From Streptomyces sp. LHD-70 (lineage in GTDB: Bacteria; Actinomycetota; Actinomycetes; Streptomycetales; Streptomycetaceae): DNA of 64,000 nucleotides. The translations under genes were made by a program, and so were the position numbers. Position 1 is the first letter of the stretch, and each line of letters starts with the position of its first letter. Below are positions 1 through 8,727 of the stretch, one piece after another. Under the pieces are notes generated by a model. The model ran no database searches. It had not been told where the DNA came from and saw nothing but the letters and a program-made list of their open reading frames with translations. The stretch spans positions 124,001 through 188,000 of the forward strand of contig NZ_JAVIFW010000013.1 in NCBI RefSeq assembly GCF_031157275.1, in the 5' to 3' direction.

Positions 1-986
1 AGCAGTTCCGCGCGGCCCACGACCCAGCCCGGCCGCTGGGCCAGGGCGCGCAGGAGCGACATCCCGGCGGGCGGCACGGCACGCAGCTCGCCGTCGACGA
101 GGACGGCGTGGCCGCGGATCTCCACGCGGTGTCCGGCCAGGTGCAACGTACGGACGCGGGAGGGGAGTTCGACGCAGAGCTGCTGCACCATCGGCCCGAG
201 CCTGAAGCGCGTCGGCTGGACCGTGTCGATCCCCTGCGCCTCCAGCGGAAGGGCGGTGACCGGGCCGACGCAGACGGGCAGCACATCGTGGCGCAGGGCG
301 GCCAGGAGCTGGTCGAGGCGGTCGAGTTCGCGGGCCCGGTCGAGGAGGGACGCGGCGGCCGGTGCGCTGGTGAAGGTCAGGGCGTCCACGCCGCGCGCGA
401 GGGTGGCCTCGATCAGCCGGTCCACCGGGCCCAGGTCCTCCGGCGGCATCCAGCGGTAGACGGGCACACCGACGACCTCGGCGCCGCCGACCCGCAGCGA
501 CTCGACGAATCCGGGGAGGGGTTCGCCGTGCAGCTGGAGGGCGATACGGCGGCCCTCGACGCCCTCCTCGAGCAGCCGGTCCAGGACCTCCGCCATCGAC
601 TCGGAGCTCGGCGACCACTCCTCCGTGAGCCCGGCCGCGCGGATGGCTCCCTTCACCTTGGGGCCGCGGGCCAGGAGTTCGAGGCCGCGGAGCCGGTCGA
701 GGAGCTCCTCGCCCATGCCCCAGCCCTCGGCTGCCTCGATCCAGCCGCGGAAGCCGATCGCGGTGGTGGCGATCACCACGTCGGGCGCCTGCTCGATGAT
801 CTGCCGGGTCGCGTCGAGCAGTTCGCTGTCGTCGGCGAGCGGCACGATCCGCAGGGCCGGTGCGTGCAGGACGGCCGCGCCGCGCCGGGTGAGCAGCGCG
901 CCGAGCTCGTCGGCCCGCCGTGCGGCGGTCACGCCGATGGTGAAGCCTGCCAGAGGGCCGTGTTTCGCATGGTCAATCGGGTGCAT
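1..986 (-). CDS. Uroporphyrinogen-III synthase-like / winged-helix regulator (partial, C-terminus beyond window)
   Basis: The protein opens MHPIDHAKHGPLAGFTIGVT and continues as a HemD-type fold, including a GFRGWIEAAEGWG stretch and an RLIEATLARGVDALTFTSAP stretch. After about 265 residues it changes to a VQQLCVELPSR linker and an OmpR-type winged-helix segment (PPAGMSLLRALAQRPGWVVG) that is cut by the window edge. HemD/winged-helix fusions are known regulators beside narK or nitrite reductase genes in actinobacteria (Rv0260c next to narK3 in M. tuberculosis is the parallel I recall). NarK lies 210 bases upstream on the same strand, so a role in nitrate/nitrite control or sirohaem supply is likely. 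A GTG 15 bases upstream (1001) is an alternative start. Neither start has a strong ribosome site. Confidence 0.85.
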   Translation of the reverse strand, partial: MHPIDHAKHGPLAGFTIGVTAARRADELGALLTRRGAAVLHAPALRIVPLADDSELLDATRQIIEQAPDVVIATTAIGFRGWIEAAEGWGMGEELLDRLRGLELLARGPKVKGAIRAAGLTEEWSPSSESMAEVLDRLLEEGVEGRRIALQLHGEPLPGFVESLRVGGAEVVGVPVYRWMPPEDLGPVDRLIEATLARGVDALTFTSAPAAASLLDRARELDRLDQLLAALRHDVLPVCVGPVTALPLEAQGIDTVQPTRFRLGPMVQQLCVELPSRVRTLHLAGHRVEIRGHAVLVDGELRAVPPAGMSLLRALAQRPGWVVGRAEL

Positions 987-1157
987 GAGTGTCTCGTTCA
1001 CTGAGGAGCATGAGTGTCTCGCCCCGCGCTCGCCTGGTGGTGGTCCCGTCTGTCCTAGGCAGGGCCTTGAGCTCCCCGAGCATGTCAACGGGCCGTGACG
1101 GGCTCGGATCGCTCCGATGTCGTACGTGTTACATCGCCACGTTCCATCGTAAGAAAT

Positions 1158-1180
1158 CAGCCCCTCCGGCGTTTGAGGAG
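1158..1180. repeat. Interspersed intergenic repeat, 'cccctccggcgtttgagga' family
   Basis: A short copy of the element found at five other places in this window (near 21.77, 29.25, 38.79, 52.33 and 57.11 kb). The core reads cagcccctccggcgtttgag. It lies between the HemD-like gene and narK, close to the narK stop codon. Confidence 0.7.
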
Positions 1181-1196
1181 CGGGGGTCCGCGGGGC

Positions 1197-2591
1197 TCAG
1201 ACCCGGGCGTAGCTGAGCGGGCGCTCGGCCCGCTCAGTGGCCTCGGACGCGACCGAGTCCGGCCGCTTCGGCGTGCCACGCCGCAGGTATACGGCCCAGG
1301 TGACCACGAAACAGACGGCGTAACAGACGAGGAACGCCACGAACGCGCCGGTGCCGGAGCCCGCCGTCTGGAAGGACTGCCGGAAGGCCATGTTGATGCC
1401 GAGCCCGCCGAGCGCCCCGACCGCGCCGATCAGTCCCATCGCGGCCCCGGAGAGCCGCCGCCCGTAGGCCGCCGCCTCCTCCTTGCTGAGGCCCTGCGCG
1501 AGCGCCTTGGCCTGGAAGATGCCGGGGATCATCTTGTACGTGGAGCCGTTGCCGAGCCCGGTCAGGACGAACAGGGCGATGAAGGCCGCGGTGAAGAGCG
1601 TCAGCGACTCCTGTACGGACGCGACGATGATCACGGCGGTGGCCGCACCCATGGCGACGAAGTTCCACAGCGTGATCCGGGCCCCGCCGAAGCGGTCGGC
1701 GAGCGAGCCGCCCACGGGCCGGATCAGGGAGCCGAGCAGCGGCCCGATGAACGTGATCGACGCTGCCTGCAGCGGCGTACGCCCGAACTGGGTCTGCAGC
1801 ACGAGCCCGAAGGCGAAGCTGTAGCCGATGAACGAGCCGAACGTGCCGACGTACAGGAGCGCCATGATCCAGGTGTGCGGGTCCCGGACGGCCTCCTTGG
1901 CGGCGCCGGTGTCGTTCCGTACGGGCGCGAGGTTGTCCATGAACAGGAACGCGCAGACGGCGGAGACCGCGATCAGCGGGATGTAGATGCCGAGCAGCAG
2001 CCGCGGGCCGCCCGCCGCGCCGATCACCGCGAGGCCGACGAGCTGCACGACGGGCACGCCGATGTTGCCGCCGCCCGCGTTCAGGCCGAGCGCCCAGCCC
2101 TTCCTGCGCAGCGGGAAGAAGCCGTTGATGTTCGTCATGGACGAGGCGAAGTTGCCGCCGCCGACACCGGTGAGCAGGGCGCACACCATGAACGTCGAGT
2201 ACGACGTGCCGGGCTCCATCACCAGGAACGCCGCGACGCTGGGGAACAGCAGCAGCGAGGCCGCGAAGACCGTCCAGTTACGGCCGCCGAAGCGGGCCAC
2301 GGCGAAGGTGTACGGCACCCGCACCACGGCCCCTACCAGCGTCGCCATCGACACCAGGAAGAACTTTCCGGCCGGGTCGATGCCGTACTCCGGGCCCATG
2401 AACAGGACGAGTACGGACCACAGCGTCCAGATCGAGAAGCCGATGTGCTCGGAGAGGACCGAGAAGGCGAGGTTGCGGCGGGCGACGCGCTCGCCCGTCT
2501 GCTGCCAGAAGCCCTCGTCCTCGGGGTCCCACTGCTCGATCCAGCGGCCCCCCTTGCGCGGTGCTGCGGGGGTGGTCGGGGCTGTCATCAC
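1197..2591 (-). CDS. narK: Nitrate/nitrite transporter, NarK family (MFS)
   Basis: A 464-residue polytopic membrane protein with about 12 hydrophobic segments. It carries the two glycine-rich nitrate signatures of NarK/NrtA-type MFS carriers: GVGGGNFASSMTNINGFFP at about residue 140 and GLGNGSTYKMIPG at about residue 347. The family moves nitrate in or exchanges nitrate for nitrite at the cytoplasmic membrane. A GGAGG sits four bases before the ATG at 2588, so the true start is probably 2588 rather than the adjacent GTG at 2591. It lies upstream of the HemD/winged-helix gene on the same strand. No nitrate or nitrite reductase genes are in view. Confidence 0.93.
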   Translation of the reverse strand: MMTAPTTPAAPRKGGRWIEQWDPEDEGFWQQTGERVARRNLAFSVLSEHIGFSIWTLWSVLVLFMGPEYGIDPAGKFFLVSMATLVGAVVRVPYTFAVARFGGRNWTVFAASLLLFPSVAAFLVMEPGTSYSTFMVCALLTGVGGGNFASSMTNINGFFPLRRKGWALGLNAGGGNIGVPVVQLVGLAVIGAAGGPRLLLGIYIPLIAVSAVCAFLFMDNLAPVRNDTGAAKEAVRDPHTWIMALLYVGTFGSFIGYSFAFGLVLQTQFGRTPLQAASITFIGPLLGSLIRPVGGSLADRFGGARITLWNFVAMGAATAVIIVASVQESLTLFTAAFIALFVLTGLGNGSTYKMIPGIFQAKALAQGLSKEEAAAYGRRLSGAAMGLIGAVGALGGLGINMAFRQSFQTAGSGTGAFVAFLVCYAVCFVVTWAVYLRRGTPKRPDSVASEATERAERPLSYARV

Positions 2592-2727
2592 GCCTCCACT
2601 GATGGGTCGGGTCGTGGAAGCGACGCTAGGGACGGCGCATTTCAGCCCCGTGCCGTCAGGTGACCTTCGCGCAACCTTGCTCTCACCCGCACCTCAGCGC
2701 TGATGTGAGCCGCCTGTTCCCGGATGA

Positions 2728-2877
2728 TCAGCTCTGGCGCGTCATGACCTGTTCATCCATGACCGGAATCCACGCATCCGCCGGGCGGCGCAGCCAGCCC
2801 CGCTCCGCCGAGGCCCGCGCACAGGCGGCGCGCAGGACATCGAGCCCGGGGTGCCGCAGGCCCTTGCGCCCTCTCTG
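2728..2877 (-). pseudogene. Possible gene remnant (C-terminal coding fragment without a start)
   Basis: One minus-strand frame stays open and has strongly GC-biased third positions typical of real genes here. It encodes a stretch ending RRPADAWIPVMDEQVMTRQS and then a stop at 2728. An in-frame stop lies about 70 codons upstream and there is no ATG/GTG with a ribosome site. The composition suggests the tail of a decayed gene between narK and the small operon at 2959. I do not recognise the family. Confidence 0.3.
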
Positions 2878-2958
2878 TTCAGCGCTCCCGGCAACCGTGT
2901 GCCGTAGGGGCAGGCCCAGCGGTACGGTTCAGGAGGAGCACTTCACGAAGGAGTCCGA

Positions 2959-3252
2959 GTGAGCGCACAGCCAACCGAGGCCGCAACCGTGCCGATCCCT
3001 CTCCGCACTCTGGGGGACGTACGCGCCGCACTTGCCGCCGGTCTCGGCTTCCCTGGAGACGCCGAGCGCCTTGAGCGCGAACTGGCGGAGGCACTGAACA
3101 ACGCCCCCATCACCGACCTCACCGCCGTCTCCCAGATCGTGGAGGCGTACGCAGGACGGCTGCAGCTCGCCACGGACCCGGCCCTCCGCGATGCGGTGAC
3201 CACAGTCCCGCCCGAGCTGTACGACCTCCAGCCCGAGCGGCGCCGCCCGTGA
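2959..3252 (+). CDS. Small antitoxin-like protein (possible DUF6247 family)
   Basis: A 97-residue, mostly helical acidic protein starting at GTG, with AAGGAG five bases upstream. It includes LGDVRAALAAGLGFPGDAER and then a helical stretch LTAVSQIVEAYAGRLQLATD. It overlaps the next gene by four bases (GTGA), so the two are translationally coupled. Order and size fit a toxin-antitoxin operon with the antitoxin first. The DUF6247 assignment comes from the general look of the N-terminal half and is tentative. No DNA-binding motif is obvious. Confidence 0.6.
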   Translation: MSAQPTEAATVPIPLRTLGDVRAALAAGLGFPGDAERLERELAEALNNAPITDLTAVSQIVEAYAGRLQLATDPALRDAVTTVPPELYDLQPERRRP

Positions 3253-3542
3253 CCCAGATCATCGCCGTGATCGCCAACGACGCGCTGAAACGGCTCGAGT
3301 CACTGCCGACCGAGGTCGGCGAGGCCGTCGAACGACTCCGCGCATCACTGGAGGTCATGCCGAGGGCAGGACGCCAGGTGGGTGGCCCCCTCGACGAATA
3401 CGGCACCGAGGTCTACACGATCCATCTGCCCGGCCCCTACCCCGAGCTGCCCGGCGGCGTCACGGTTGCCTATGCCTTCGCCCCGCATCCGCTACCGGCA
3501 GCCGTAGTGATCCGTGCAGTCGTACCGCGCCTCTTCGGCTGA
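3249..3542 (+). CDS. Small RelE/ParE-like toxin candidate
   Basis: A 97-residue protein coupled to the preceding gene by a GTGA overlap. The pattern is two N-terminal helices with LKRLESLPTEVGEAVERL, then a beta-rich half with VYTIHLPG and GGVTVAYAF, ending VVIRAVVPRLFG. This resembles the compact RelE/ParE fold, whose members cut mRNA at the ribosome or inhibit gyrase. Catalytic residues cannot be assigned by eye, so the toxin role rests on fold pattern, size and gene order. Confidence 0.55.
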   Translation: MTQIIAVIANDALKRLESLPTEVGEAVERLRASLEVMPRAGRQVGGPLDEYGTEVYTIHLPGPYPELPGGVTVAYAFAPHPLPAAVVIRAVVPRLFG

Positions 3543-3721
3543 GGGCGCGAACCTCGACGCGCACGGCTAATGACCCGTTCGGCACGTCTCGCGCACCGTC
3601 CGGCCGCTGCAAGGCCCTGACTCGACGTCGCTCGGCTGCGCCGGGATCCGCCACCACAGCGCGGACGTCGGCGTCCATAAAGCGCTGGACGCCCAACCCC
3701 CGCCCACCCGACGCTTACCGC

Positions 3722-4981
3722 ATGCCCAACCCCTACTCCCGGCTCTTCGAGCTGCCCGGCACGCGTGCCTTTACCCTCGGGAACCTCGTCGCCCGTCTGC
3801 CCATGGGCATGTTCGGCGTCAGCGCCATCATCATGATCGCCGAGCGGTACGGCAGTTACGCCCTCGCCGGCGCCGTCACCGCCACCGGTCTCGCCGCGAC
3901 CGCCGTCGTCGCCCCGTACACCGCGCGCCTCGTGGACCGGCACGGCCAGGCCCGGATCGCCCTGCCCGCCACGGCGGTCGCCGTGGTCGGCTCGCTGCTG
4001 CTCGCCCTGTGCGTGCACCTGGAGGCGCCCGCCTGGACCCTGTTCGCCGCGTACGTCCTGACCGCCACCACGCCCAACACCGGCGGCATGTCCCGCGCCC
4101 GCTGGCAGCACCTGTACGCGGGCGACCCGGCGCGCCTGCACACCGCCAACTCCTTCGAACAGGCCGCGGACGAGCTGTGCTTCATGCTCGGTCCTGTCGT
4201 CGCCGCGTTCCTGTGCACGGCCCTCCTTCCGGAGGCGGGCACCCTCACCGGCGCCGCCCTCCTGCTCACCGGGATCCTGCTCTTCACCGCCCAGCGCTCC
4301 ACAGAACCGCCACCCCAAAGGGAGGTGACGAAAACCGCCTCCCCTCTGCACGCCCCCGGAATGCTCCCTCTAGTGGTGGTTTTCCTCGCCACAGGTGCGG
4401 TTTTCGGCTCCATGGAGGTCGTCACCGTCGCGTACGCAGACACGCAGGGGCACGCGTCCGCGGCAGGCCCGGTCCTGGCTCTGCAGGCGGCCGGTTCGTG
4501 TGCGGCGGGGCTGCTCTACGGCACCCGCGCTCCGGGCGGCCCGGCGCGGCGGCGGTTCCTGTTCTGCCTGACCGCGATGGCGGCCCTGATGACCCTTCCC
4601 CTGCTCGCCGCCGGGACCGGCTCCCTGCTACTGCTCGCCGGAGCGCTGCTCGTGGCCGGCATGGCGACGGCGCCCACCATGGTCACGGGCATGGGCCTCG
4701 TACAGGCCCACACCCCCGAGGGCCGGCTCAACGAGGGCATGACCCTCGCCGTGACCGGCCTGCTCGGGGGCATCGCCTGCGGCAGCGCGCTCGGCGGCCA
4801 GGCCGTCGAGCACGTGAGCGCACGGGCGGGCTACCTCGTTCCCGTCGCCGCCGCCGCCCTGGCCCTCGCCCTGTTCAGCACAGTGTCGGTTTACGCCAGG
4901 AGCACTCGACGTCGGAGCCCGCGGCAGTCCCCGCCCGCTGCGAGCCCGAAGGCTCCGGCCGCGTCAGAACCGTCTCCTTAG
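3722..4981 (+). CDS. MFS transporter (drug-efflux type)
   Basis: A 419-residue membrane protein with about 12 hydrophobic segments and an MFS loop motif, ARLVDRHGQAR, after the second helix. The C-terminal 30 residues are Ser/Pro/Arg-rich and hydrophilic. Homologous actinobacterial proteins are usually annotated as putative exporters. The substrate cannot be read from sequence. No ribosome site precedes the ATG, so the mRNA may be leaderless or the start may differ. Its 3' end overlaps the convergent carboxypeptidase gene by 107 bases, so the hydrophilic tail of this protein and the tail of the carboxypeptidase are encoded by opposite strands of the same DNA. Confidence 0.8.
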   Translation: MPNPYSRLFELPGTRAFTLGNLVARLPMGMFGVSAIIMIAERYGSYALAGAVTATGLAATAVVAPYTARLVDRHGQARIALPATAVAVVGSLLLALCVHLEAPAWTLFAAYVLTATTPNTGGMSRARWQHLYAGDPARLHTANSFEQAADELCFMLGPVVAAFLCTALLPEAGTLTGAALLLTGILLFTAQRSTEPPPQREVTKTASPLHAPGMLPLVVVFLATGAVFGSMEVVTVAYADTQGHASAAGPVLALQAAGSCAAGLLYGTRAPGGPARRRFLFCLTAMAALMTLPLLAAGTGSLLLLAGALLVAGMATAPTMVTGMGLVQAHTPEGRLNEGMTLAVTGLLGGIACGSALGGQAVEHVSARAGYLVPVAAAALALALFSTVSVYARSTRRRSPRQSPPAASPKAPAASEPSP

Positions 4982-6500
4982 AGGTGGATTTCGCGAGCGT
5001 CACCACGATCGCGTCCTCGATGCTCTTCACGGACGGCGCCAGGTAGTTGTTGAGCACGATGCTGAACACCAGCTCCCGCCCGTCGGCGTCCTTCACGTAC
5101 CCCGAGAGCCCCGACGCACCGGTCAACGACCCTGTCTTGGCGCGGGCGTTGAGCGCCGCCGGGGTGTCACACATCCGGGACCGCAGCGTGCCGCCCACGA
5201 ACCGGTCCGGGTCGCAGGCCACCGGCAGCGAGTTCAGCCAGTCCGCGTACCAGGGCGCGTCCCGCACCCCAAGCAGCAGCTTCGCCAGCTGCTCGGCGGG
5301 GAAGTTGTTCATCCGCGAGAGCCCGGACCCGTCGACCTGCCGCAGCTTCCCCGGCTCCACGCCCTCCTTCTCCAGGAAGCCCTCGACCGCGTCGAGCCCC
5401 GAACTCCACGTCCCGCGACCGGACTTCTCGTAGCCCATCTCCTTGACGAGCGCCTCGGCGTGCATGTTGTTGGAGAGCTTCATGAACGGTACGAGGAGCT
5501 CCTTCAGCGGCATCGAACGGTGCGCGGCGATCTCCTTCGCGCCCTGCGGCGTGGCCCTGCCGAGCCGGGTGCCGCCCTCGACCCGTACGCCGTGCCGGGC
5601 CAGCGCGTCCCGGAACACGGCCGCCGCGTACCCGGTGGGCTCCCAGACCGCCACCCATTCCTTCACCGGGTCACCGCCGACGGGCAGATCGCCGCTGACG
5701 GTCACGGTGTTGGTGCCGTGCACACGCTGCACGCTCAGCGTGTTGGGCTCCCCCGCCGCGACCGTACGGGCCCGGTTCTCGATGTCGACGTACCGGGTGC
5801 GCGGCGTGAGCCCGATCCGCGGCCGCTGCCCGGCCTCGGCGCCCGGCTCGACCTCGACGATCACGGTCCCGGAGTCGTAGTCGGTGTCGGGGGCCACGGT
5901 CAGCGCGGAGATCTGCGCCGAGTAGTACGCGGACTCGTCGTCGGCCGCCCAGGAGCGGCCGAGCCGCTCGGCGTCGAAGCGGGTGTCGTCGGCGACGAGC
6001 CGCCCGGTCACCTTGCGGATCCCGGCCTTCGCGACATCCGCGGCGAGCCGGTCGTAGTCCTCGGCGAGCGTCGTCGGGTCGCCGCCGCCGCGCAGATACA
6101 GATCACCGGCGAGCGTCGAACCGTGCCGTCTGCCGTGCGCGAGAGCGTCGGTGCGGAAACGGTACTCCGGGCCGAGCAGCGCCGTCGCGGCAGCGGACGT
6201 GGGGAGTTTGGTGTTGGACGCGGGCATCAGCCGGCCGGCCGGCTGGTGGCTGTAGACGGTCTCGCCGGTCTCGGCGTCGGCGATCACGACACTTGCCGCG
6301 CCGCCCCGCATCCGCGGATCGCCGAGGATCGTGTCGATGGCCTCCGGGAGCCCGGAGCGCACCGCCGAGACATCCGCTCCGGCCGGTGCGCTCCAGGTCA
6401 AGGTGGCCGCAAGGCCGACGAGCGCGGGCCAAACAGCGGCGCGCGCAAGGAAGTTGGCCCTCACGGGTCTGCCCTCAGGTCTGCTCTCAGATCTGCTCAT
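4875..6500 (-). CDS. dacB: D-alanyl-D-alanine carboxypeptidase/endopeptidase, PBP4 (peptidase S13)
   Basis: A 541-residue exported penicillin-binding protein with an N-terminal signal segment (AAVWPALVGLAATLTWSAPA, residues 21-40). The serine-acylase triad is complete: SNTK at 95-98 (nucleophile Ser95), SNN at 343-345 and KTG at 455-457. A long insert between the first two motifs is usual in the S13 family. The enzyme trims or cuts peptidoglycan stem peptides outside the membrane. A GTG at codon 13, preceded by TGAGGG, is a credible alternative start that would still leave a signal peptide. It overlaps the convergent MFS gene by 107 bases. Confidence 0.93.
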   Translation of the reverse strand: MSRSESRPEGRPVRANFLARAAVWPALVGLAATLTWSAPAGADVSAVRSGLPEAIDTILGDPRMRGGAASVVIADAETGETVYSHQPAGRLMPASNTKLPTSAAATALLGPEYRFRTDALAHGRRHGSTLAGDLYLRGGGDPTTLAEDYDRLAADVAKAGIRKVTGRLVADDTRFDAERLGRSWAADDESAYYSAQISALTVAPDTDYDSGTVIVEVEPGAEAGQRPRIGLTPRTRYVDIENRARTVAAGEPNTLSVQRVHGTNTVTVSGDLPVGGDPVKEWVAVWEPTGYAAAVFRDALARHGVRVEGGTRLGRATPQGAKEIAAHRSMPLKELLVPFMKLSNNMHAEALVKEMGYEKSGRGTWSSGLDAVEGFLEKEGVEPGKLRQVDGSGLSRMNNFPAEQLAKLLLGVRDAPWYADWLNSLPVACDPDRFVGGTLRSRMCDTPAALNARAKTGSLTGASGLSGYVKDADGRELVFSIVLNNYLAPSVKSIEDAIVVTLAKSTSKETVLTRPEPSGSQRAGTAAGSDVECSWRKPTLC

Positions 6501-6584
6501 GCCACGGCAGGATCCCGGAAACCGGCCCCCGGCGACAGACGCCCCGCACGACCGTCCGCCGGGGGCCTGCTTTCAGCCGAGCTT

Positions 6585-7562
6585 TCAGCCGAGCCCCCAC
6601 GCCTTCCCCATCCGGTACGCCGCGCACAGGTCCACGTCCAGGAGGTACGCCCCCGCGGTCCCGCACTGCCCGTCCGCGCTGCCGGGATCGACGGGCTGCC
6701 CGTGCCCCATGCCCGTGATGCTGTACGTCTCCACGACACCGCTGCCGTCCGGCCCGTGGAACACCTGGTGCGGGTAGCCGCCCACGGTGTCGCTGACGTC
6801 GGCGGTCCGGTCGGCGCCGTGCACATCGGTCCACTGCTCGACGAGATCCGTCATGTTGACCGGCTTCACGGTGGTGTCGGTGCTGCCGTGCAGCACGGTG
6901 AGCCGCGGCCACGGCCCCGTGTACCCGGGCCGCGCGGCCCGCACCCGGTCACCCCACTGCTGCGGCGTCTGCGTCGCCCCGGTGTACATGCACACGTACG
7001 GCGACCCGGCGGCCTGCGCGCAGCCGTACGGCAGCCCGGCGACGACCCCGCCCGCGCGGAACTTCTCGGGGTACGCGGCCATCATCACGGAGGTCATCGC
7101 GCCGCCCGCGGAGAGGCCGGTGACGTGCACGCGGGCCGCGTCCCCCGCGGTGTCGGCGAGCTGCCGGTCCACCATCTGCGCGATCGACGCGGCCTCCCCC
7201 TGCCCGCGCGAAGTGTCGCCGTTCTGGAACCAGTTGAAGCACCGGCTCGCGTTGTTGACGCTCTGCTGTTCCGGTACGACGAGGGAGAAACCCCACCGGT
7301 CGGCGAGCTCGGTCCAGCCGCTGCCGGGGCCGTACCCGGCGGCGTTCTGTGTACAGCCGTGCAGCAAAACGACGACGGGGCGCCCGGCGGGCAGCCCTTC
7401 GGGCGCGTACCGGTACATCTTCAGGGCCCCGGGGTTGGAGCCGAAGCCGGTGACCTGCTCCAGGCTCGCGGCTGCTTGGGCTCGCGGCACGAAGAGGAGC
7501 AGGGAACAGAGGGCGGTGATCGCGGTCAGGACGGCGAGTAGTGCGGCTCTGGTCGATGTCAT
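6585..7562 (-). CDS. Secreted PHB-depolymerase-like / CE1-type esterase
   Basis: A 325-residue alpha/beta hydrolase with a signal peptide (cleavage probably after PRAQA, near residue 30). The nucleophile elbow is GLSAGG (Ser151), the acid is probably Asp229 in HGSTDTT, and the histidine is His287 in MGHG. The oxyanion segment is VVLLHGCTQN. These are the hallmarks of the extracellular short-chain PHB depolymerase / LpqC / feruloyl-acetyl xylan esterase superfamily, which hydrolyses polyester or ester-linked substrates outside the cell. The true substrate cannot be told from sequence. It is on the same strand as dacB and 84 bases upstream of it. Confidence 0.85.
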   Translation of the reverse strand: MTSTRAALLAVLTAITALCSLLLFVPRAQAAASLEQVTGFGSNPGALKMYRYAPEGLPAGRPVVVLLHGCTQNAAGYGPGSGWTELADRWGFSLVVPEQQSVNNASRCFNWFQNGDTSRGQGEAASIAQMVDRQLADTAGDAARVHVTGLSAGGAMTSVMMAAYPEKFRAGGVVAGLPYGCAQAAGSPYVCMYTGATQTPQQWGDRVRAARPGYTGPWPRLTVLHGSTDTTVKPVNMTDLVEQWTDVHGADRTADVSDTVGGYPHQVFHGPDGSGVVETYSITGMGHGQPVDPGSADGQCGTAGAYLLDVDLCAAYRMGKAWGLG

Positions 7563-7651
7563 GCGGGGGAAGGTAGGAGCGGCGAGGGAGGCCCGATATG
7601 GGTTCGGGACCTATAGAAGCTCCCCTTCAATATGGGATCCGAACACATGAA

Positions 7652-7683
7652 AAGGCCCCCGATGCATGAGCATCAGGGGCCTT
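7652..7683 (-). terminator. Terminator of the tmRNA gene
   Basis: A stem of 14 nearly perfect base pairs (aaggcccccgatgc / gcatcaggggcctt) around a four-base loop. It lies 17 bases beyond the mature tmRNA 3' end. Confidence 0.85.
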
Positions 7684-7700
7684 CCCATACATGGGAATTG

Positions 7701-8086
7701 TGGAGATGGCGGGAATCGAACCCGCGTCCAACGGTGTGGAATCAGGGCTTCTCCGTGTGCAGTTCGCTGCGATTTTCTCAGCCCCGGTGATCACGCGAAC
7801 AAGTCTCCGACGGGCTCAGCCACTGTTTGATTTCCCTTCACACCCCGTGACCGGGTGTGAAGGTTTAGTTCCCTAGATTATGCCAGGATCCGGGTCGGGA
7901 ACTTCCCCGGGCTGACACCCATTAAGGGTCCTTCACTCACCGCCTATCAGGCAGCGAGGGCGAAGGACTGGGAATCGCGCTTGGTGTTGGCGATTATTGG
8001 TTGCGACATATGGTTAACGAGATCATTGCCGCTTCCTCGACACGCTTCCCCTGCTTCGACATCCGCTGTCGAAACCGATCATCCCC
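7701..8086 (-). ncRNA. ssrA: tmRNA (transfer-messenger RNA)
   Basis: The 5' end GGGGATGATCGGTTTCGACA and the 3' end ...GGGTTCGATTCCCGCCATCTCCA pair to form the alanine-tRNA-like acceptor, and the T-arm is clear. CCA is not encoded. The tag reading frame runs from the GCC resume codon at 7991 down to 7950, followed by tandem stops TGA TAG, and encodes ANTKRDSQSFALAA, which ends in the expected ALAA degron. The RNA rescues stalled ribosomes together with SmpB, whose gene ends 122 bases upstream. Size of about 386 nt is normal. Confidence 0.97.
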
Positions 8087-8208
8087 ATGTTGATTTTTCA
8101 AGGTGGGCCCAGAGCGGACCCGGTGCCCCGTCACCTGCGGAGCGTGCTCCATCGTACAGACAGAACGCGCGACGGTGCCAGCTAATTCCCGGCACCCCGA
8201 GGAACCCC

Positions 8209-8709
8209 TCAGGCGCGCTGCTTCCGCCGGACCGCCGACATCGCCCGGTCCGCCTCGCGGCGGTCCTGCTTCTCGCGCAGCGTCTGCCGCTTGTCGTACT
8301 CCTTCTTGCCCTTCGCGAGCGCGATCTCGACCTTGGCCCGGCCGCCCTTGAAGTACAGGGCGAGCGGCACGATCGTGTGGCCGGTCTCCTGGGACTTGGA
8401 CTCCAGCTTGTCGATCTCCACCCGGTGCAGCAGCAGCTTGCGCTTGCGGCGCGCGGCGTGGTTGGTCCAGGTGCCCTGCGCGTACTCGGGCACGTGCACG
8501 TTGTGCAGCCAGGCCTCGTGGCCGTCGATCTGCACGAAGCCGTCCGCCAGGGAGGCCCTGCCCTGGCGCAGCGACTTGACCTCGGTGCCGGTCAGGACGA
8601 CGCCGCACTCGTAGGTGTCGATGATGAGGTAGTCGTGACGGGCCTTCTTGTTCTGGGCGATGATCTTCCGCCCGTCACCTTTGTCCTTGTCTTTTTTCTT
8701 CGCAGCCAT
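8209..8709 (-). CDS. smpB: SsrA-binding protein SmpB
   Basis: A 166-residue protein with the SmpB core: QNKKARHDYLIIDTYECGVV, LTGTEVKSLRQGRASLADGF, and a basic C-terminal tail ending RREADRAMSAVRRKQRA that enters the mRNA channel. A lysine-rich N-terminus (MAAKKKDKDK) precedes the OB-fold. It binds tmRNA and delivers it to stalled ribosomes. It lies immediately upstream of ssrA and downstream of the S41 protease gene. The length is typical for actinobacteria. Confidence 0.97.
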   Translation of the reverse strand: MAAKKKDKDKGDGRKIIAQNKKARHDYLIIDTYECGVVLTGTEVKSLRQGRASLADGFVQIDGHEAWLHNVHVPEYAQGTWTNHAARRKRKLLLHRVEIDKLESKSQETGHTIVPLALYFKGGRAKVEIALAKGKKEYDKRQTLREKQDRREADRAMSAVRRKQRA

Positions 8710-8727
8710 AGTGCGGCCATTTTCGCA

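Noticed and set aside
1095..2663. Long plus-strand frame opposite narK
   Set aside because: Arg/Gly/Ala/Asp-rich antisense shadow of the transporter gene; no family pattern.
2592..2700. GlnR box upstream of narK
   Set aside because: The best candidate (gtcac, six bases, gcacg) matches the gTnAC-n6-GaAAC consensus too poorly to claim.
5460..7541. 693-codon plus-strand frame opposite dacB and the esterase
   Set aside because: Crosses two well-supported opposite-strand genes; composition of an antisense shadow.
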